This document shows, in pieces, positions 11,451 through 23,164 of a stretch of DNA of 64,000 nt. The notes under the pieces were generated by a model that had not been told where the DNA came from, ran no database searches, and saw only the letters and a program-made list of their open reading frames with translations. Each line of letters starts with the position of its first letter. Position 1 is the stretch's first letter. The DNA comes from Mactra quadrangularis (taxonomy: Eukaryota > Mollusca > Bivalvia > Venerida > Mactridae): positions 35,525,264 through 35,589,263 of the forward strand of contig CM046298.1 in assembly GCA_025267735.1 (NCBI GenBank). The letters are read 5' to 3'. Made by a program: the position numbers and the translations under genes.

Positions 11451-13440
11451 GTTGTTGTCGTAGTAAATTATTGTTGTTTTGTATGGTATAAATGTCTGAG
11501 TTGGTTTTCAAATACATATAATGTAAAGGCATTGTTATATTTTATTTAACTGTCAGTGACCCATACATAAACCCCACTGATTTAAATACTACAGTACTTC
11601 TACACTCATGATCTATTTAAATCAGCAGGATTAATGTATGCATCACTGACTGTTGGAAAAATTGAACAATATCTTTCGTAAACTTTTTATTACTATCTTT
11701 GTATGCTGAATTTGTTTTAGGCTCAATTTAGACCAGTTCACATCTAAATAGGGTAGCATTATGTATTAATAGACAGATTTGTTGGTATTTATTTGCTATT
11801 CACCAGCACAGTTGTAAATTTTAAATTTCTTATTCTTGATCATATTAAATTTTAAAGTGATAGTAAATTTTGTTAGATAAATTCTGTTGAGATTTTTTTG
11901 CTTGAATAAATTAAAGTTTTTTACTGTTTACAGTATTCAAGCAAATTTTCTGGTCTGTATACATTACAATATTTGTCAGTTTATAAAGAATATGTGAATA
12001 ATTTTATAACAACATCTAAGAAATGGAGGAAAATACTGGCTAGACTCATACAATTTGGGAAAATCTTTTTTATCCTTTTTATTGGAATTTAATACTATAC
12101 TTAAACACGGCCATTTTTTTGTCTGCTATGTGATTGAGTCAGTTTCATTTTCTATTCTATTGTTGATTACTAACTGATTGTTCTTGAAATTTGTTCACTT
12201 TCTTTGTTTATGGGTAAATAAATGACAATTTTTTCTCTGAGATTTTTTGTCTTTTTCGACAGTTGTTTATTATAAAGGTAACCTAGTACTAATCTCATTT
12301 ATTTTGTCGTATTTCTATGTTTGAATTGACAAAAGTCTATATTTGATCTCGCTGATATAAATTAAGGAAAAACTGTTCATGAATATCTTAGAGATAGTGA
12401 GATTACTTAGCAAAACTCAAGGATAATTGTTGTGCAAATTGTCAACATGTTTTATACCGACATTTTTACGACGCTTAAATCACAATTTCAAACTGATTTC
12501 GATAATTAAACTTTTCTTTGTTACGTATATTTTGTAAGAAAGATTTGGAATTAAACTAGCTCTGTGTCTCATTTGTAAGCTATTAATTGTTCTGTTCTGA
12601 AAATTAATTGTTTGTCGAAATATCTACACTGTCGTCGATTATTTGACATTTGTTTGATTTGGTTTCAAGTATTTAGAAATTTCGAAAATCAGGGAGATAG
12701 AATATCTAACTAGAGTTTTACTTGCTAGCATTATTTTAGTGAATATTTTCATGTCTGTAAATTTAACATTTTCGAGGACATATTCTTTTTATAAAGTTTA
12801 ATATATTCTCATCTATGTTCAGTTCATGACAGTGTATTCAAATTTTATGTTGTGTAAAATTTTGTTGGCTGTGAGTTTAGTACAGGAAATCCATGTTAAA
12901 GTGAAAACGTAAGATTAAAATTCGTTTTTAAACTTGACTATAGAAGGATTATATAAGATTTGCATTTATAAACCATTTTTACCAATTATGAGTTTGAAAC
13001 TCTGGTGTATTTTATATTCTGTATTTTTTCTATATTAGGGGAGGCTATAATTTTTGATTAATCATTTATTTCTAACTCTCAGTGGGGATTGAAAATGGAT
13101 TGTTAATGACTGGTGATCTCTCCGTGTAGAACCGTATCATCGTAATATTGGAAATAAACGTCTCATGATATTTTGGCTATGTTTTGTTACTGAAAGTAAA
13201 ACCCTAGTTATAATAATTAGGGTGACTGAATTGCTGTATGCTACTAGAAAATTACTGTGTTGAAAGGAACGACGATATTCTGTTTTAGTATACATGTGTT
13301 TTATGTGACTTATTGTATTGAATGAATATTTATGATATTAAGTTTCTATGTATGGAATAGTGGTGTATAATAGTATATATTCACAGCAATAGTGTGTACT
13401 CTGTTGTGTATAACTGAGGACATTTATTTAAAGTGTTAAT
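11451..13440. other. Intron-like DNA without recognised features
   Basis: A+T-rich with long T and A runs. A loose palindrome, CAGTGACCCATACATAA...ATCAGCAGGATTAATGTATG...CACTGAC, spans about 11552-11650. No gene was seen. Confidence 0.45.
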
Positions 13441-13494
13441 TGGATTCTTGTTTAGTTTTAATTGAACTATTAATATTTATTCTAAACTCAAAAA

Positions 13495-13626
13495 ATGGAA
13501 GGAATATTGACAATGCCTACGTTACAGAAAGAGATTTTAACTGTGCCGACGGTTCCCACAGTTACAGCCATGCCTCCTGTAGTACCAGCTATACAGCCGT
13601 CAACAATGCCGACCAATCTAGGATGG
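13495..13626 (+). CDS. Candidate first coding exon, Pro/Thr/Val-rich N-terminus, unidentified
   Basis: An ATG in a favourable context (A at -3, G at +4) opens a frame beginning MEGILTMPTLQKEILTVPTV. It continues with a PPVVP and TMPTN segment and ends at Trp44, directly before GTATAT. A second possible donor, GTAGGT at 13645, would add six residues; both donors leave phase 0. The block is visibly richer in G+C and CpG than its surroundings, and the antisense frame has stops. A possible acceptor (ttcttgtttag) lies just upstream near 13455, so the exon may carry some 5' UTR. I do not recognise the product. Phase 0 is compatible with joining the TIA-1/TIAR exon at 36700, but that would omit RNP2, and phase agreement alone is weak evidence. 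Confidence 0.4.
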
Positions 13627-14020
13627 GTATATTGTGACTTAGTGGTAGGTATAAGAAGTTTTGTACTGAAAAGATTTTTGTTTTTTGCCTTCTGACAAAA
13701 TGAATGAAAGTGTTAATATGATATACTCCATGGTGGCATCATTTTCATGTATCCCCTTACCTACAGTCTTATCTTATAACCTTCAGTGGTCTTGTTAGGT
13801 TTGTTACAGCAGTTAGGTTAACATTCTTTGAAACTACTACATTCATTCAGTGGTATCATTTTCATTTTTTAACAATTGCGTTTAATGCTGAAGTAACACA
13901 TAGAATAGGCATATTATGGCGGTCTGTCAACCTACTTACTGTTCCTCTTACTTTTAATTGTACTGCAGGCTTTAATAGACAATTTAGGTGAACTATCTGA
14001 AAGATGTCTTGGTTAAACAA

Positions 14021-14098
14021 ATTGCTGGTTCAGTGCAAAACAGTTGTAACTCAATATAAGAAAACAGTGAGTTATGCCATCTTGCACTAAACCTGCAA
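14021..14098. repeat. Short foldback element, copy 3
   Basis: Left arm GTGCAAAACAGTTGTAACTC and right arm GAGTTATGCCATCTTGCAC flank an A-rich centre. Same family as the copy at 11371. Confidence 0.7.
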
Positions 14099-14461
14099 AA
14101 TGCATTCAGTCTATACTGGAATCATTTTCATGTAGGATGTGTCCCTTTACTTTGGTTTTATGTAACTGAGTTAATTATGAAAGTTTGAACAATCTTTAAC
14201 ATATCTTGATTTCTTGTTCTGTTGTTTTATATGGAACTTAAATGGACAATATTCAACTTGTACTTTGTCTAAAACTTTGGAAAACTGCAGGGAGGCAGAA
14301 AATAAGGGACAGGAAATATCAGTTGGATGTAGATATTTCTACATGCAAGTTGTTTTAGATACAGAGATAAGAAAAAGGCCTGGTCTGAGGATGTTATTAC
14401 ATTACTACTGGACAGTAGGTCTTTGATATACTCCCATCATAGTCATCACCTTTAACCTTTT

Positions 14462-14606
14462 TAGGGCACTAGCCAAACTTATTATGGTATATAGTAAAAG
14501 GCAAAATCAACAACTAGCCTGGCAGTATGAAATAGTGATTCTCTCTAGCCTGAATCAATTCTCACTAGCCCCTGGCTTCAGGCTAGTGGGTTATGACAAT
14601 GACTGC
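14462..14606 (+). repeat. Dispersed 'CTAGCC' repeat, copy 2 (with long head)
   Basis: This is one of the fuller copies. The head TTAGGGCACTAGCCAAACTT is followed by CAACTAGCCTGGCA, TAGCCTGAATCAATTCTCACT, a short hairpin CTGGCTTCAGGCTAG and the end GGGTTATGACAATGACTG. Confidence 0.75.
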
Positions 14607-14932
14607 ATCACCAATGAACGTGGATCTGGCAATTGTTTAGAGGACTGTGATTGACCTACTTTCTTTAGTAGCTAGAGTTATGTTCTCTTGATCTGTTTCA
14701 TTCATTGACAGATGAATGTTGTTTATGTTGTTACCAATTAGTGTTGTGGTGATTGGAACTGGCAGACATTTTGTTCATTGAAAATTACATCTGTCTGGGT
14801 GTAGACAATTAACTAAGTCTCTTAGATGTATCTGTTTTTTGTTAAGTAAGGGGAGTGAACTCTCTATTGGCTGACTCAGCTCTACTATTTCTTGTAATAA
14901 CTTTGTTAGTTTGTTAGTTGTATTTACCTTGA

Positions 14933-15060
14933 TAGGTAAGAGCAGTAGTCCAGTGTTTAGACGTTACTTGAGAGATTGAGAAGTTCCGTGTTTGAACCTG
15001 TGTAGACACACTACTAATTTCCTTGAACAATTAATGATTACCAGCAATTGCTCACTTCAG
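14933..15060 (+). repeat. tRNA-derived SINE head
   Basis: An A-box-like GGTAAGAGCAGTAGTCCAG and a B-box-like GTGTTTGAACCTG lie about 45 bp apart, as in tRNA-derived SINE promoters. The sequence is not a foldable tRNA gene, and the body beyond about 15060 is not clearly bounded. Confidence 0.5.
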
Positions 15061-15404
15061 TCATATGTAAATTGAAACAATTCTATTGTTGGTATAATTC
15101 TATTGTGCCATTTGATGGCTGCAAATAAATCAGTAGAAAATAAGTATCCGCCAAGGAGATTGATAGGTAGATTCTAGGAGCTGTTTAACTGGTGTAATAT
15201 CTGTTATGTCATGTGTCTGTATGAAACTAAGTCTATAAAATGAAATTACAATTGAATTAATGTTTTTATAAGTGTCATTGAACTGACAAAATCATAATTC
15301 AACTAATTGCATTTTAAGACCTAGTTTCATGCAAATGTCTGACTATGAGATTACCGCTTGTACTTTTTACTAAAAGCTACTATATTCAATGGGCTATGTC
15401 CTTC

Positions 15405-15488
15405 ATATCACTGCTTTAGCGCAAAACAGTCGTAACTAGCTCTTTTTTATGTTGAGTTACAACCATTTTGCACTTAATCTGTGATATA
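15405..15488. repeat. Short foldback element, copy 4
   Basis: ATATCACTGCTTTAGCGCAA at the left is mirrored by TTTTGCACTTAATCTGTGATAT at the right, over the CGTAACTAGC / GAGTTACAA core. The outer ATATCAC/GTGATAT pairing shows the true ends of this family. Confidence 0.75.
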
Positions 15489-15814
15489 CAAGCATGTCAC
15501 TACAGTGAGCCTATCAAATTGCCTTTTAAACTCCATATAAATAGTAAATTTTAAAAGACAAATTAATTGGATCACTAATGTGATATGCTTGTATATTTTG
15601 ACCTCTGGCCACTCTATTTTTCTTGGTTAATTGACTTATCTTAATATATTTGAGGTAGAAAAGTGATAGTTTGATATAACTGTCTGAAATGTTGCACTTT
15701 TCTCAATAAGTTTGATGAGTTTCTGTTGAACTCTCATTACTAGATCCAGTTTGTCTCCTAGGTACATAGAGGTATATCTGCTCTTCATCTGTATAGTCTT
15801 GTCTCTACATTTTT

Positions 15815-16070
15815 AGCCGGATTTTTAAACGAAAACACGGGCAGGCGGGCGGTTGGGCAGGTGGGCAGGCAAGCGTCTGGTGTCATTAACAATTGCGTTA
15901 AAGATTTCAATTTGGTATCTCTGCCATTTATTGTCAGATCTTTTTGAAACTTCATACAATGATAACATACCATGCCATGAACAGAATTTAACAGTAACCA
16001 CAACTCTACTTGGCATTATTATGGATTATTTCCCTTTGTAATTTTTGCATAAAAGTTTTTAAATCCGGCT
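15815..16070. mobile_element. MITE with AGCCGGATTT terminal inverted repeats
   Basis: AGCCGGATTTTTAAACGAAAA on the left is mirrored by TTTTAAATCCGGCT on the right; the element is about 256 bp. Close to the left end is a GC-rich track, GGGCAGGCGGGCGGTTGGGC. This is the same kind of short-period head as the octamer track of the composite element at 3296. There is no transposase. Confidence 0.65.
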
Positions 16071-16285
16071 TTAATGTGGTTTCCACATTACATTTCTTGT
16101 ACTTGTTGATCTAGGTTAATAGGATCAATTCTTTTGTCTGGTATAGTATTATCACATTTTTTGGACAAATCATCTTTATATTTATCATTTTTGTTTATAT
16201 GCATAATAAAAGATGTTATACAGACTGAGCATACTTAGTAAGCTGTGACTGTGTTTATTATTGTTAATAATTCTATTCAATGGAT

Positions 16286-16350
16286 GCAGTGTACAGGAGC
16301 AGTGGTCAAGTAGAACTTGTAGGATGCGTGCTTAGGGATCAAGAGGTCAT
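16286..16350 (+). repeat. Weak tRNA-like SINE fragment
   Basis: CAGGAGCAGTGGTCAAGTAG resembles an A box, and AGGTCATAG about 40 bp later sits where a B box would be but is degenerate. It is related to the SINE heads at 14933 and, on the other strand, 20290-20441. Confidence 0.3.
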
Positions 16351-16463
16351 AGTATTGGTATTTATATTGATGGGCTTATCAAATAACCAATGCTAAAGCA
16401 AACATTATTTAATTTTGGCTCATCAAAGCTTGTGCCTATGGTTTCTCTACAACACAAAATACA

Positions 16464-16757
16464 TAACCCAGGTTGATAGGGCAGTTGGTAGCCCACAGGA
16501 TTTTGAATCTTGTGTCCCGAAGGGGGTTAGGGTTCGAATCCCACCCAGGGAGGTTATACCAATCCATGAAAATTTGACAATAATGTCAATTTTCCTCCAT
16601 TTATTAGATAATTTGGAGAAGTTTCCAGCCTTGTGGAAGGGTAGGTGAGTACTGGTTATAGACAAGGGTCCAGGAAAGCTAGGTTAGGTGCGCTAGATGC
16701 CCTTTAATGTCCTAAATTGTGTTGACACAGCATTAAACCCAATGAAAAAATAAAATA
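16464..16757 (+). mobile_element. Full-length tRNA-derived SINE with target-site duplication
   Basis: The head has an A-box region (GGGCAGTTGGTAGCCCACAG) and a near-perfect B box (GGTTCGAATCCC). The body includes CCATGAAAATTTGACAATA and GTACTGGTTATAGACAAGG, and the 3' end is an A-rich tail. AAAATACA occurs on both sides (16456-16463 and 16758-16765), a plausible target duplication. Homologous copies lie at 42935 and, 5' truncated or diverged, at 29690. It would be transcribed by RNA polymerase III and mobilised by a LINE not present here. Confidence 0.8.
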
Positions 16758-17398
16758 AAAATACAATCATGTGTTATTTTCTACTAGCTATGAGACCATT
16801 ATGTAACAAAATGGAAGTGACTATCTATGAAGAGAAGATATAAACTATTCTGCACACTATCTACATAAAGATATTTATCTTAGTTAACCATGTTTAGATG
16901 ATAATATTGTCTGATGATTATTAATCAGTTTTATTGAGAACTTAGGTTATATATTAGATATGACATCTATTGTCAGCTCTTATCTATTTATATAATAATG
17001 ACTTACTTGGGAAAATGTTCGGGAAACAAGCCTTATGTGATACGACTAATTGTCCAAGAAAATTTATACTTTATTGGAAAATAAGAAATTATATTACGTT
17101 TAGGAATATTTTGTGTCTCATAGCTTTTATACTTTAATTATGGGTTGTTTTGATCTATTAAAAAGAAATACAGTGCATGTATACTTGAAGGTACATCTTG
17201 CAAACCTTTTTCTGGCTAACTTTTGATTGTTAAGTTAAATGTTCTAGGTTTGATATTTTTTATCAGTTTGTCTTAGAGGTTACAATGTTGGACTGGTTTT
17301 CTTGTAGTTGTGACTTGTTTGCTCAGCATTTGTTTAAAATGTAAAAAAATTGGCCATCTTGCTTCCTTGAGCAAGAATGTTATCTTTCTTTGCCAAGT

Positions 17399-18593
17399 CA
17401 GGGCTTTTTCAGGGGGTTTTGGGAAAAAGGCCCCTGCCCAAATTGGGAATTTTTAACGCGGTAAATAGTCAGATTTGGGAAAAAATATCGACATATCAAA
17501 CCAATTTGGAAATTTCATAATTCAATTTTTCTGCATTAAATCTTTATACAGCATGCCTTGCTTTGGTGTCTCTGAAGGTGTTGCAGTGCCCTTCAAGAGT
17601 TTGTTCAGACAATTCAGTAAGGTATTCATTGCAAATTTTCATGTATCCATTACTTTTTATGATTCTTATTTTGATTGTACTTTATTACTTGCTTATTACT
17701 TAAATTCCATTCGCTCTTTACTTGTAAAATAATATGAAAAAATGAAAAGTTATTTTTATTTTCAAACATAATGAAATATGTCTGAGACCTTGAATTATCT
17801 ATAACATTTTTGTGCATCCCTGGTAATAAGTTGGTAACCAATGAAAGTTAGAGTATTGAAATATACTGCACAATGGGTTCTGACAAGGTGTATTGGAGTT
17901 AAATCAAATAATTTTGTAACTGTTTGTTTTAAAACACAAACAGATCTGTCAGACGAAAATTCTTAAAACTAAACCAGTTAAGATGTTGTTGACAAAAAAG
18001 AAAATCACTGTTATTTAGGGTTTATTTTGAGAGCACACGCACGAAAACGGAATCAACTTTTTGTTTGTGTTGCTCCCTGAGGCAACACTCGTTTAATCAA
18101 GATGAAAGAATATAAACAAATATTTATTTTATAACAAACGCGGGTCAAAAATGTTTCAAACCAATTTGCGATCTTGCGGAGGTCGCGAAAATATATGACA
18201 ATACATCGTAATGGTTCGTGTGATTTCGTTTCAAACAATAGAACATAAGTTCGTGCATTATAAACTTAATAAGGCTATTAAAAGGTAAATTGATGACAAA
18301 ATTGGTAGTTTTGACTGTTATTTTACGTTGAATAACCCGCAGTGCGGCGAATAAATTTCACTAATGTTTTTCACGGATAGCGGATTTCACGGGTCACCGA
18401 TCAAAAGTAAACAAACGATCCGCGAAAATTGAAATCTCGTGATTTCTTTTATTAAGTCCAAAGGCATCTTGTTCAAAGAGAATTATTCAACGAGATTGGG
18501 AATTTTTTTCTTGAAATTGGGAAAAATGGTCGTTATTTGGCATTGGGAACGGGGCCGAATATCGGCCCCGTGAGATAGGCTGAAAAAGCCCTG
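17399..18593. mobile_element. hAT-like non-autonomous DNA transposon, 1195 bp
   Basis: Perfect 14-bp terminal inverted repeats begin CAGGGCTTTTTCAG. The flanks CAAGT at 17394-17398 and CAAGT at 18594-18598 form a 5-bp target duplication, as in 5-bp-TSD hAT lineages. Subterminal TTGGGAATTTTT / TTGGGAAAAA motifs recur near both ends. A perfect 10-bp hairpin (ACGGGGCCGA, loop ATA, TCGGCCCCGT) lies at 18549-18571. The interior has reading frames of 85 codons or fewer with no hAT or BED similarity that I recognise, so it is probably a deleted derivative. CpG content is higher than in flanking DNA. Confidence 0.75.
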
Positions 18594-18598
18594 CAAGT

Positions 18599-20289
18599 AC
18601 TGGCAGGGCATGGGTTGATTTTGGTTTCTTTTTCTCATTATTCATTACTTGAATTTATTGTAAAATTGTTAGGTTTGTTTATTGTTTATAAATTATGACC
18701 ATTCCATGCTAGGAAATTTGTTGTATAAAAACTTGTAGTGTCAGTGCAAGTGTCCTCAACCTGACTTTAATTGTCATTCCAAGGATGTATAGTTGTATTG
18801 TATAGTTGTCATAGCGATAAAATATAAACATTATGATAGAAACTTGTTGTATTGTTATAATGGTTCTAGGGAAAAAGTACTTTTTTCTTGTCAGTGTGTG
18901 TGTGCCTGTTTCGTTTCAAAAGAACTTTTATAAAATAAGCTATCATACCCTTAGGTAATACTTTATAAGGCAATTACCATGGTATAAACTAATTAGCCCT
19001 TGACACGTGCCAGAGTGAACTTACTTCACTGGCTTTTGTTAGACACTGAACGATGCCTAGGGAAGATTTCCATTCACTCATCAAGTAGAAATTCCTGTAA
19101 ATTAGATCAGTGGTTTAATTCATTAATGTAATGATAGGGTTTAATATCAAACCATGTTGGACTTTTCTTATGCTGTGAGACACCACTGTGTCTCTCTCTC
19201 TTTGTCTCAATTAGGCCATGCCAAAATTATATATTTTCAAACCTCCTGTCAACATTTTCAAACATCACCAGGCACGAAAAAACAAACAACTCATCAGTGT
19301 CAAAAACAAATGATTTAAAGTTTGAGAAATTAATTTGGTCATTGTCAATACTTTTCTGATTTTTTAGAGGTTAATGATGATATATTGGGAAACCATATGC
19401 ATGAATCTGCATACAGTCCTTATGAGAGCTTCCTTGCAGTTCTTTAAACTCTTGAGTCAACCAGTTTGTCTATCAGTTAATCAAGGGGTGATAAGTTTGA
19501 TTTCGGTGCACAGCAAACATACCTGTGTGAAACTTGAACATAAAATACTGTTCATGGCCATTCTTTGTCTAGGTATATATCAAGAACAGTTTGTCAGGGA
19601 GTAGTGAAGGTTTGTGCTTAGTACTGGTTAGAAGCCCAAGTCTAAAAGCCTTACCTTCTCCTGGGACGGAAAGTTAGGAGACTGACTGATGTGACTGAAA
19701 ATTGTCAAAGATTGGCTTCCAGCATTATAAAAACAAACAAATAAACTTCAAGCCCTTGAGGTTAAACTTGTCTTACTAAACAAATTGTTGATGCAAGATG
19801 TCATTTCACTATTGTATAATTTGTACATCAAGCTTTCTGTTAGTTAGCCTCCCTAGATTTTGTGATGCAAGTGTAGAAATCAATCGGAAGGATAAAAACA
19901 CAGCCAAGATGCATCATTAATTAAAACAATATAAATTGGTTTGACTCTCAAGTGCTCAATCAACCCTGTCATGATAAATGAAAGAAAGAACAGCATTGGA
20001 AACTGACATTTTAAGCCAAGGTTTTTTATTCAGGTTTTTGCCATTAAAGTACTCTCTCTTTGTACATCACGTTTATTTACATGCTGTGTGTGTTTTTCTT
20101 GTACATTGGAAATATGATCAGTTTTATGGAACTATGAGAAAATAACTAAGATATGGCCTAAAGTCTGCTACCTTTTTAGCTTAATTAACAAACTTGTTTA
20201 AGTTAAAAAAGTGCAGTTTTAAAGTCTGCTCCTATATACATATTTAGCGGACTTTTACTCCTGATCATTGAAATTTCCTTTAAACAGGT
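18599..20289. other. Intron-like DNA without recognised features
   Basis: It includes a short TCTC run at about 19188. A possible SINE-tail relic lies near 19615-19740 (GTGCTTAGTACTGGTTAGAAG ... AGACTGACTGATG). No gene was seen. Confidence 0.4.
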
Positions 20290-20441
20290 GATCCCTCACA
20301 TTACCCATTTTCACCTAGGTGGAGTGGAACAATTGTAGGTAAATTTCTTGCTCAAAGAGTGCTCCTAGTGGGATTGGAACTTAGGACCTCTCGATCCATC
20401 AGGGTATGTTTAACCACTGGACCACTGCTCCTACAATCTTG
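20290..20441 (-). repeat. SINE on the minus strand, copy 1 of an adjacent pair
   Basis: Read on the minus strand it has an A-box-like GAGCAGTGGTCCAGTGGTTA and a B-box-like GTTCCAATCCCAC. These are followed by a body ending in the complement of CCCATTTTCACCTAGGTGGA. This body resembles the conserved 'CACCTGGGTGGAGTG ... TTGCTCAAG' domain shared by SINEs of bivalves and other animals (established family knowledge). Confidence 0.6.
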
Positions 20442-20444
20442 TGT

Positions 20445-20640
20445 GATCATTGTTTATTGTGACCATCTTTAAGCAAGTAAACTTTAGGCTACCCATTGAT
20501 CACCTGGGAGAAAGTAAAGTGTAGTAAGCTGTGTTTCTTGTTGAAAGAATTTAGCTAATCACCATGGGGATTGAACCCAGGATACCTAGATCTCCAAATG
20601 ATTGTCCATGCCAATGTACCATTGCTACTATCAATATGCT
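20445..20640 (-). repeat. SINE on the minus strand, copy 2 of an adjacent pair
   Basis: Minus-strand A box near ATGGTACATTGGCATGGAC and B box GGGTTCAATCCCC. The body includes the complement of CCCATTGATCACCTGGGAG, homologous to the body of copy 1. The copies are adjacent and in the same orientation but well diverged from each other. Confidence 0.6.
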
Positions 20641-21918
20641 GAATGTCAGGATCAATTCTTGAGTTTGGCATGATATGGTAAGTGATAAACCATATTTCAC
20701 TGTCTTCTATTTATGAAGGTCTACTTTTGACAAATGGTTGTCTGAACAGTTTTCTGAACATGTCCATAAAATAATAACTATAATTTTGAATCTTAGTTCC
20801 ATTTTACTGACAGAAAATGTTGTGAGTTTTTGCCATTAATAAATTCAAACATTTCTCTTGTTTGAATTAGGAAGCAAGTTTTCTGGCTTATCACTGGCTT
20901 CAAATCGGAATAATTTTCAATTTTTTATTTATTATAAAGTCAATGACACTTAGAATTATTCTTAGTTCTTAGTGTAAAGTGAGTACTTTGATATCCTCTA
21001 TTGATACTGTTCCATCAGGAATGTTGTTGGTTCAGCATAACTATTTTAAATTGTTAAAAGTTTTCAAGGCTGGTTCAGGGCTGCGTTTTAACAGAAATAT
21101 TATGATAATTTAGCTATACAATATAGTGCAGTTCACTTTGAAAATCATTTATAAGACATTTGATGGATCTTTATTTGTCTTCTGTCAATTTGATTGTATA
21201 ATATCATAAATGAAATTGACAAAAAGTAAATGTTATTGAGCAAATTTTATACTTTTTACTCAGTTTTCTGCCTTGTTTTTTTTCTGTTGCCTGTTGCATT
21301 TTTGCACTGAATGTTGGTGTTTTGTAAACTAGGAATATAATTATTATACATGTTGCTATATAATGACATTTATACAGTGTATATAAAATAAACGGGTGTT
21401 GATAAATGTATGAAAGCAACAATAATCTGTCTACATGGGACCAATTATTTCATATAGAGAGAGTAGCTCTGTTTTTATTATACATTGAAGTTTGTATTTG
21501 GAGCGTTTAACTTGATTTGTAGATTTTGTGTATTGACAGAGAAACTGTACTCTGTTATTAGATCTGCAACAAGCCACATAAAATGTTCCTATTTAAATTA
21601 AATAACATAAAATTGCATTGTTGTTGGTTGTTGTTGTTTTATATCCTAGATTGTTGATATCACACACTGACACTGACACAATTAAATGATTTCTCTGTTA
21701 CTTTGTGTGTGAGTGTGTGCTTTTTGTGGTGTTTAATTTTCTTTCTTGTTTGTCCCAGTTTGTTGATCAATTTAAATGCTGCAAGATTTATTGTATCTTA
21801 GTAACAAGAAAAAAAGAATGTTTACTCAAAGTACAAAATTTTATGTTCTTACCAATTTTTGGTTGAAAATATTTTCTGCAATGTTGTGTTGGCCTACCTG
21901 GTCTTTCTGGAATGGAAG

Positions 21919-22295
21919 ATAAGGGATTTATGACAAGCATGGGGGACTGATGACAAATATAGGGTATTTATAAAAATATAGGGAATACATGACAAATATA
22001 GGGTATTTATGACAAATATAAGGGATTCATGACAAATATAGGGTATTTATGACAAACATAGGGAATTCATGACAAATATAGGGGATTCATGACAAATATA
22101 AGGGATTCATGACAAATGTAGGGTATTTATGACACAAATAGGGTATTTATGAAAAATATAGGGGATTCATGACAAATATATGGGATTCATGACAAATGTA
22201 GGGTATTTATGACAAACATAGGGGATTCATGACAAATATAGGGGATTCATGACAAATGTAGGGTATTTATGACAAATATAGGGGATTCATGACAA
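21919..22295 (+). repeat. 20-bp minisatellite, GACAAATATAGGGGATTCAT, about 18 units
   Basis: Units are nearly all exactly 20 bp and fall into two main variants, ending GGGTATTTAT or GGGGATTCAT, which alternate irregularly. It begins as GGGATTTATGACAAGCATGG and ends at GACAAG. No reading frame spans it. Confidence 0.95.
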
Positions 22296-22899
22296 GCGAC
22301 ATAGACTCAGCTAGCAGACATTAACCACTAGGCTGTTGGTATGTTCCTCTTGATCTTTAAACATGAATATAATGATTGTAAGACACAGAACATTTTAACA
22401 TATGAAGTCACCTTGAAATTATTCACGTTTTGACAGTTGACAAAAAATGAAGTATAGCAAATTTTTGTGTGATAGTTATTTGTATTATAATAAATTTGTG
22501 CAAATATATGCAAAGTGACTCACGTGTGCCTTGTTACAATATAGGGAAAGGTGTTATATTATAATTATAATGCATAATTTTATCATATATGGAAGTAACT
22601 TTTAAAATATGGCAATTTCACTTGACAAGGAAAATGTAAATTTACTGTTACTGAAAAATGAATTTCTTGATTTTGTGACAATTTCTTGTTTTGTCATCGT
22701 TTTTAATTATCAGCTAATTGTTAAAATTTATTTCAAATAAATTACATATCATTGATTTTCAATTTTATTGAATTTAATGTCAATTTATTGTCTGAAAAAA
22801 GAAAGGACTTGTATAGAAGAAATATAAAATGTTTGATGTGAGCCAGTCATATTGGATAATGGAAAGATGAAATTAAACCAAATAAACAGTCAAACAGTC

Positions 22900-22972
22900 A
22901 GACTAGCCCAAAGCTATAGACTTACTTATAGAATTACTTATTTCATGTAGTTGAGCTACTTGATTATTTTTC
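22900..22972 (-). repeat. Dispersed 'CTAGCC' repeat, diverged minus-strand copy
   Basis: The reverse complement contains ACATGAAATAAGTAATTCTA and CTTTGGGCTAGTCTGACTG, matching the middle and end of the family. It is the only reverse copy I found. Confidence 0.45.
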
Positions 22973-23164
22973 TCATGACATCACTATATAGCATAATGAA
23001 TTTAGCCAGTACTTGGGAAAAGTTAACGTAATGACTGCTAGATAAATTTAGTTAAAATATAATTAAGACTCCTTATACAATATCATTTATACCATTTTAT
23101 ATTGTAGTATTTTATTTCTGTTGGCTTTAAATTGTACATTTGATGCCAGAAGAAAGAATATGCT

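Noticed and set aside
16464..16560. Functional tRNA gene
   Set aside because: The boxes are present but the acceptor stem and anticodon arm do not fold, and a long SINE body with A-rich tail follows.
21919..22295. CRISPR-like array of 20-bp repeats
   Set aside because: Units are head-to-tail with no unique spacers, in a eukaryotic intron; it is a minisatellite.
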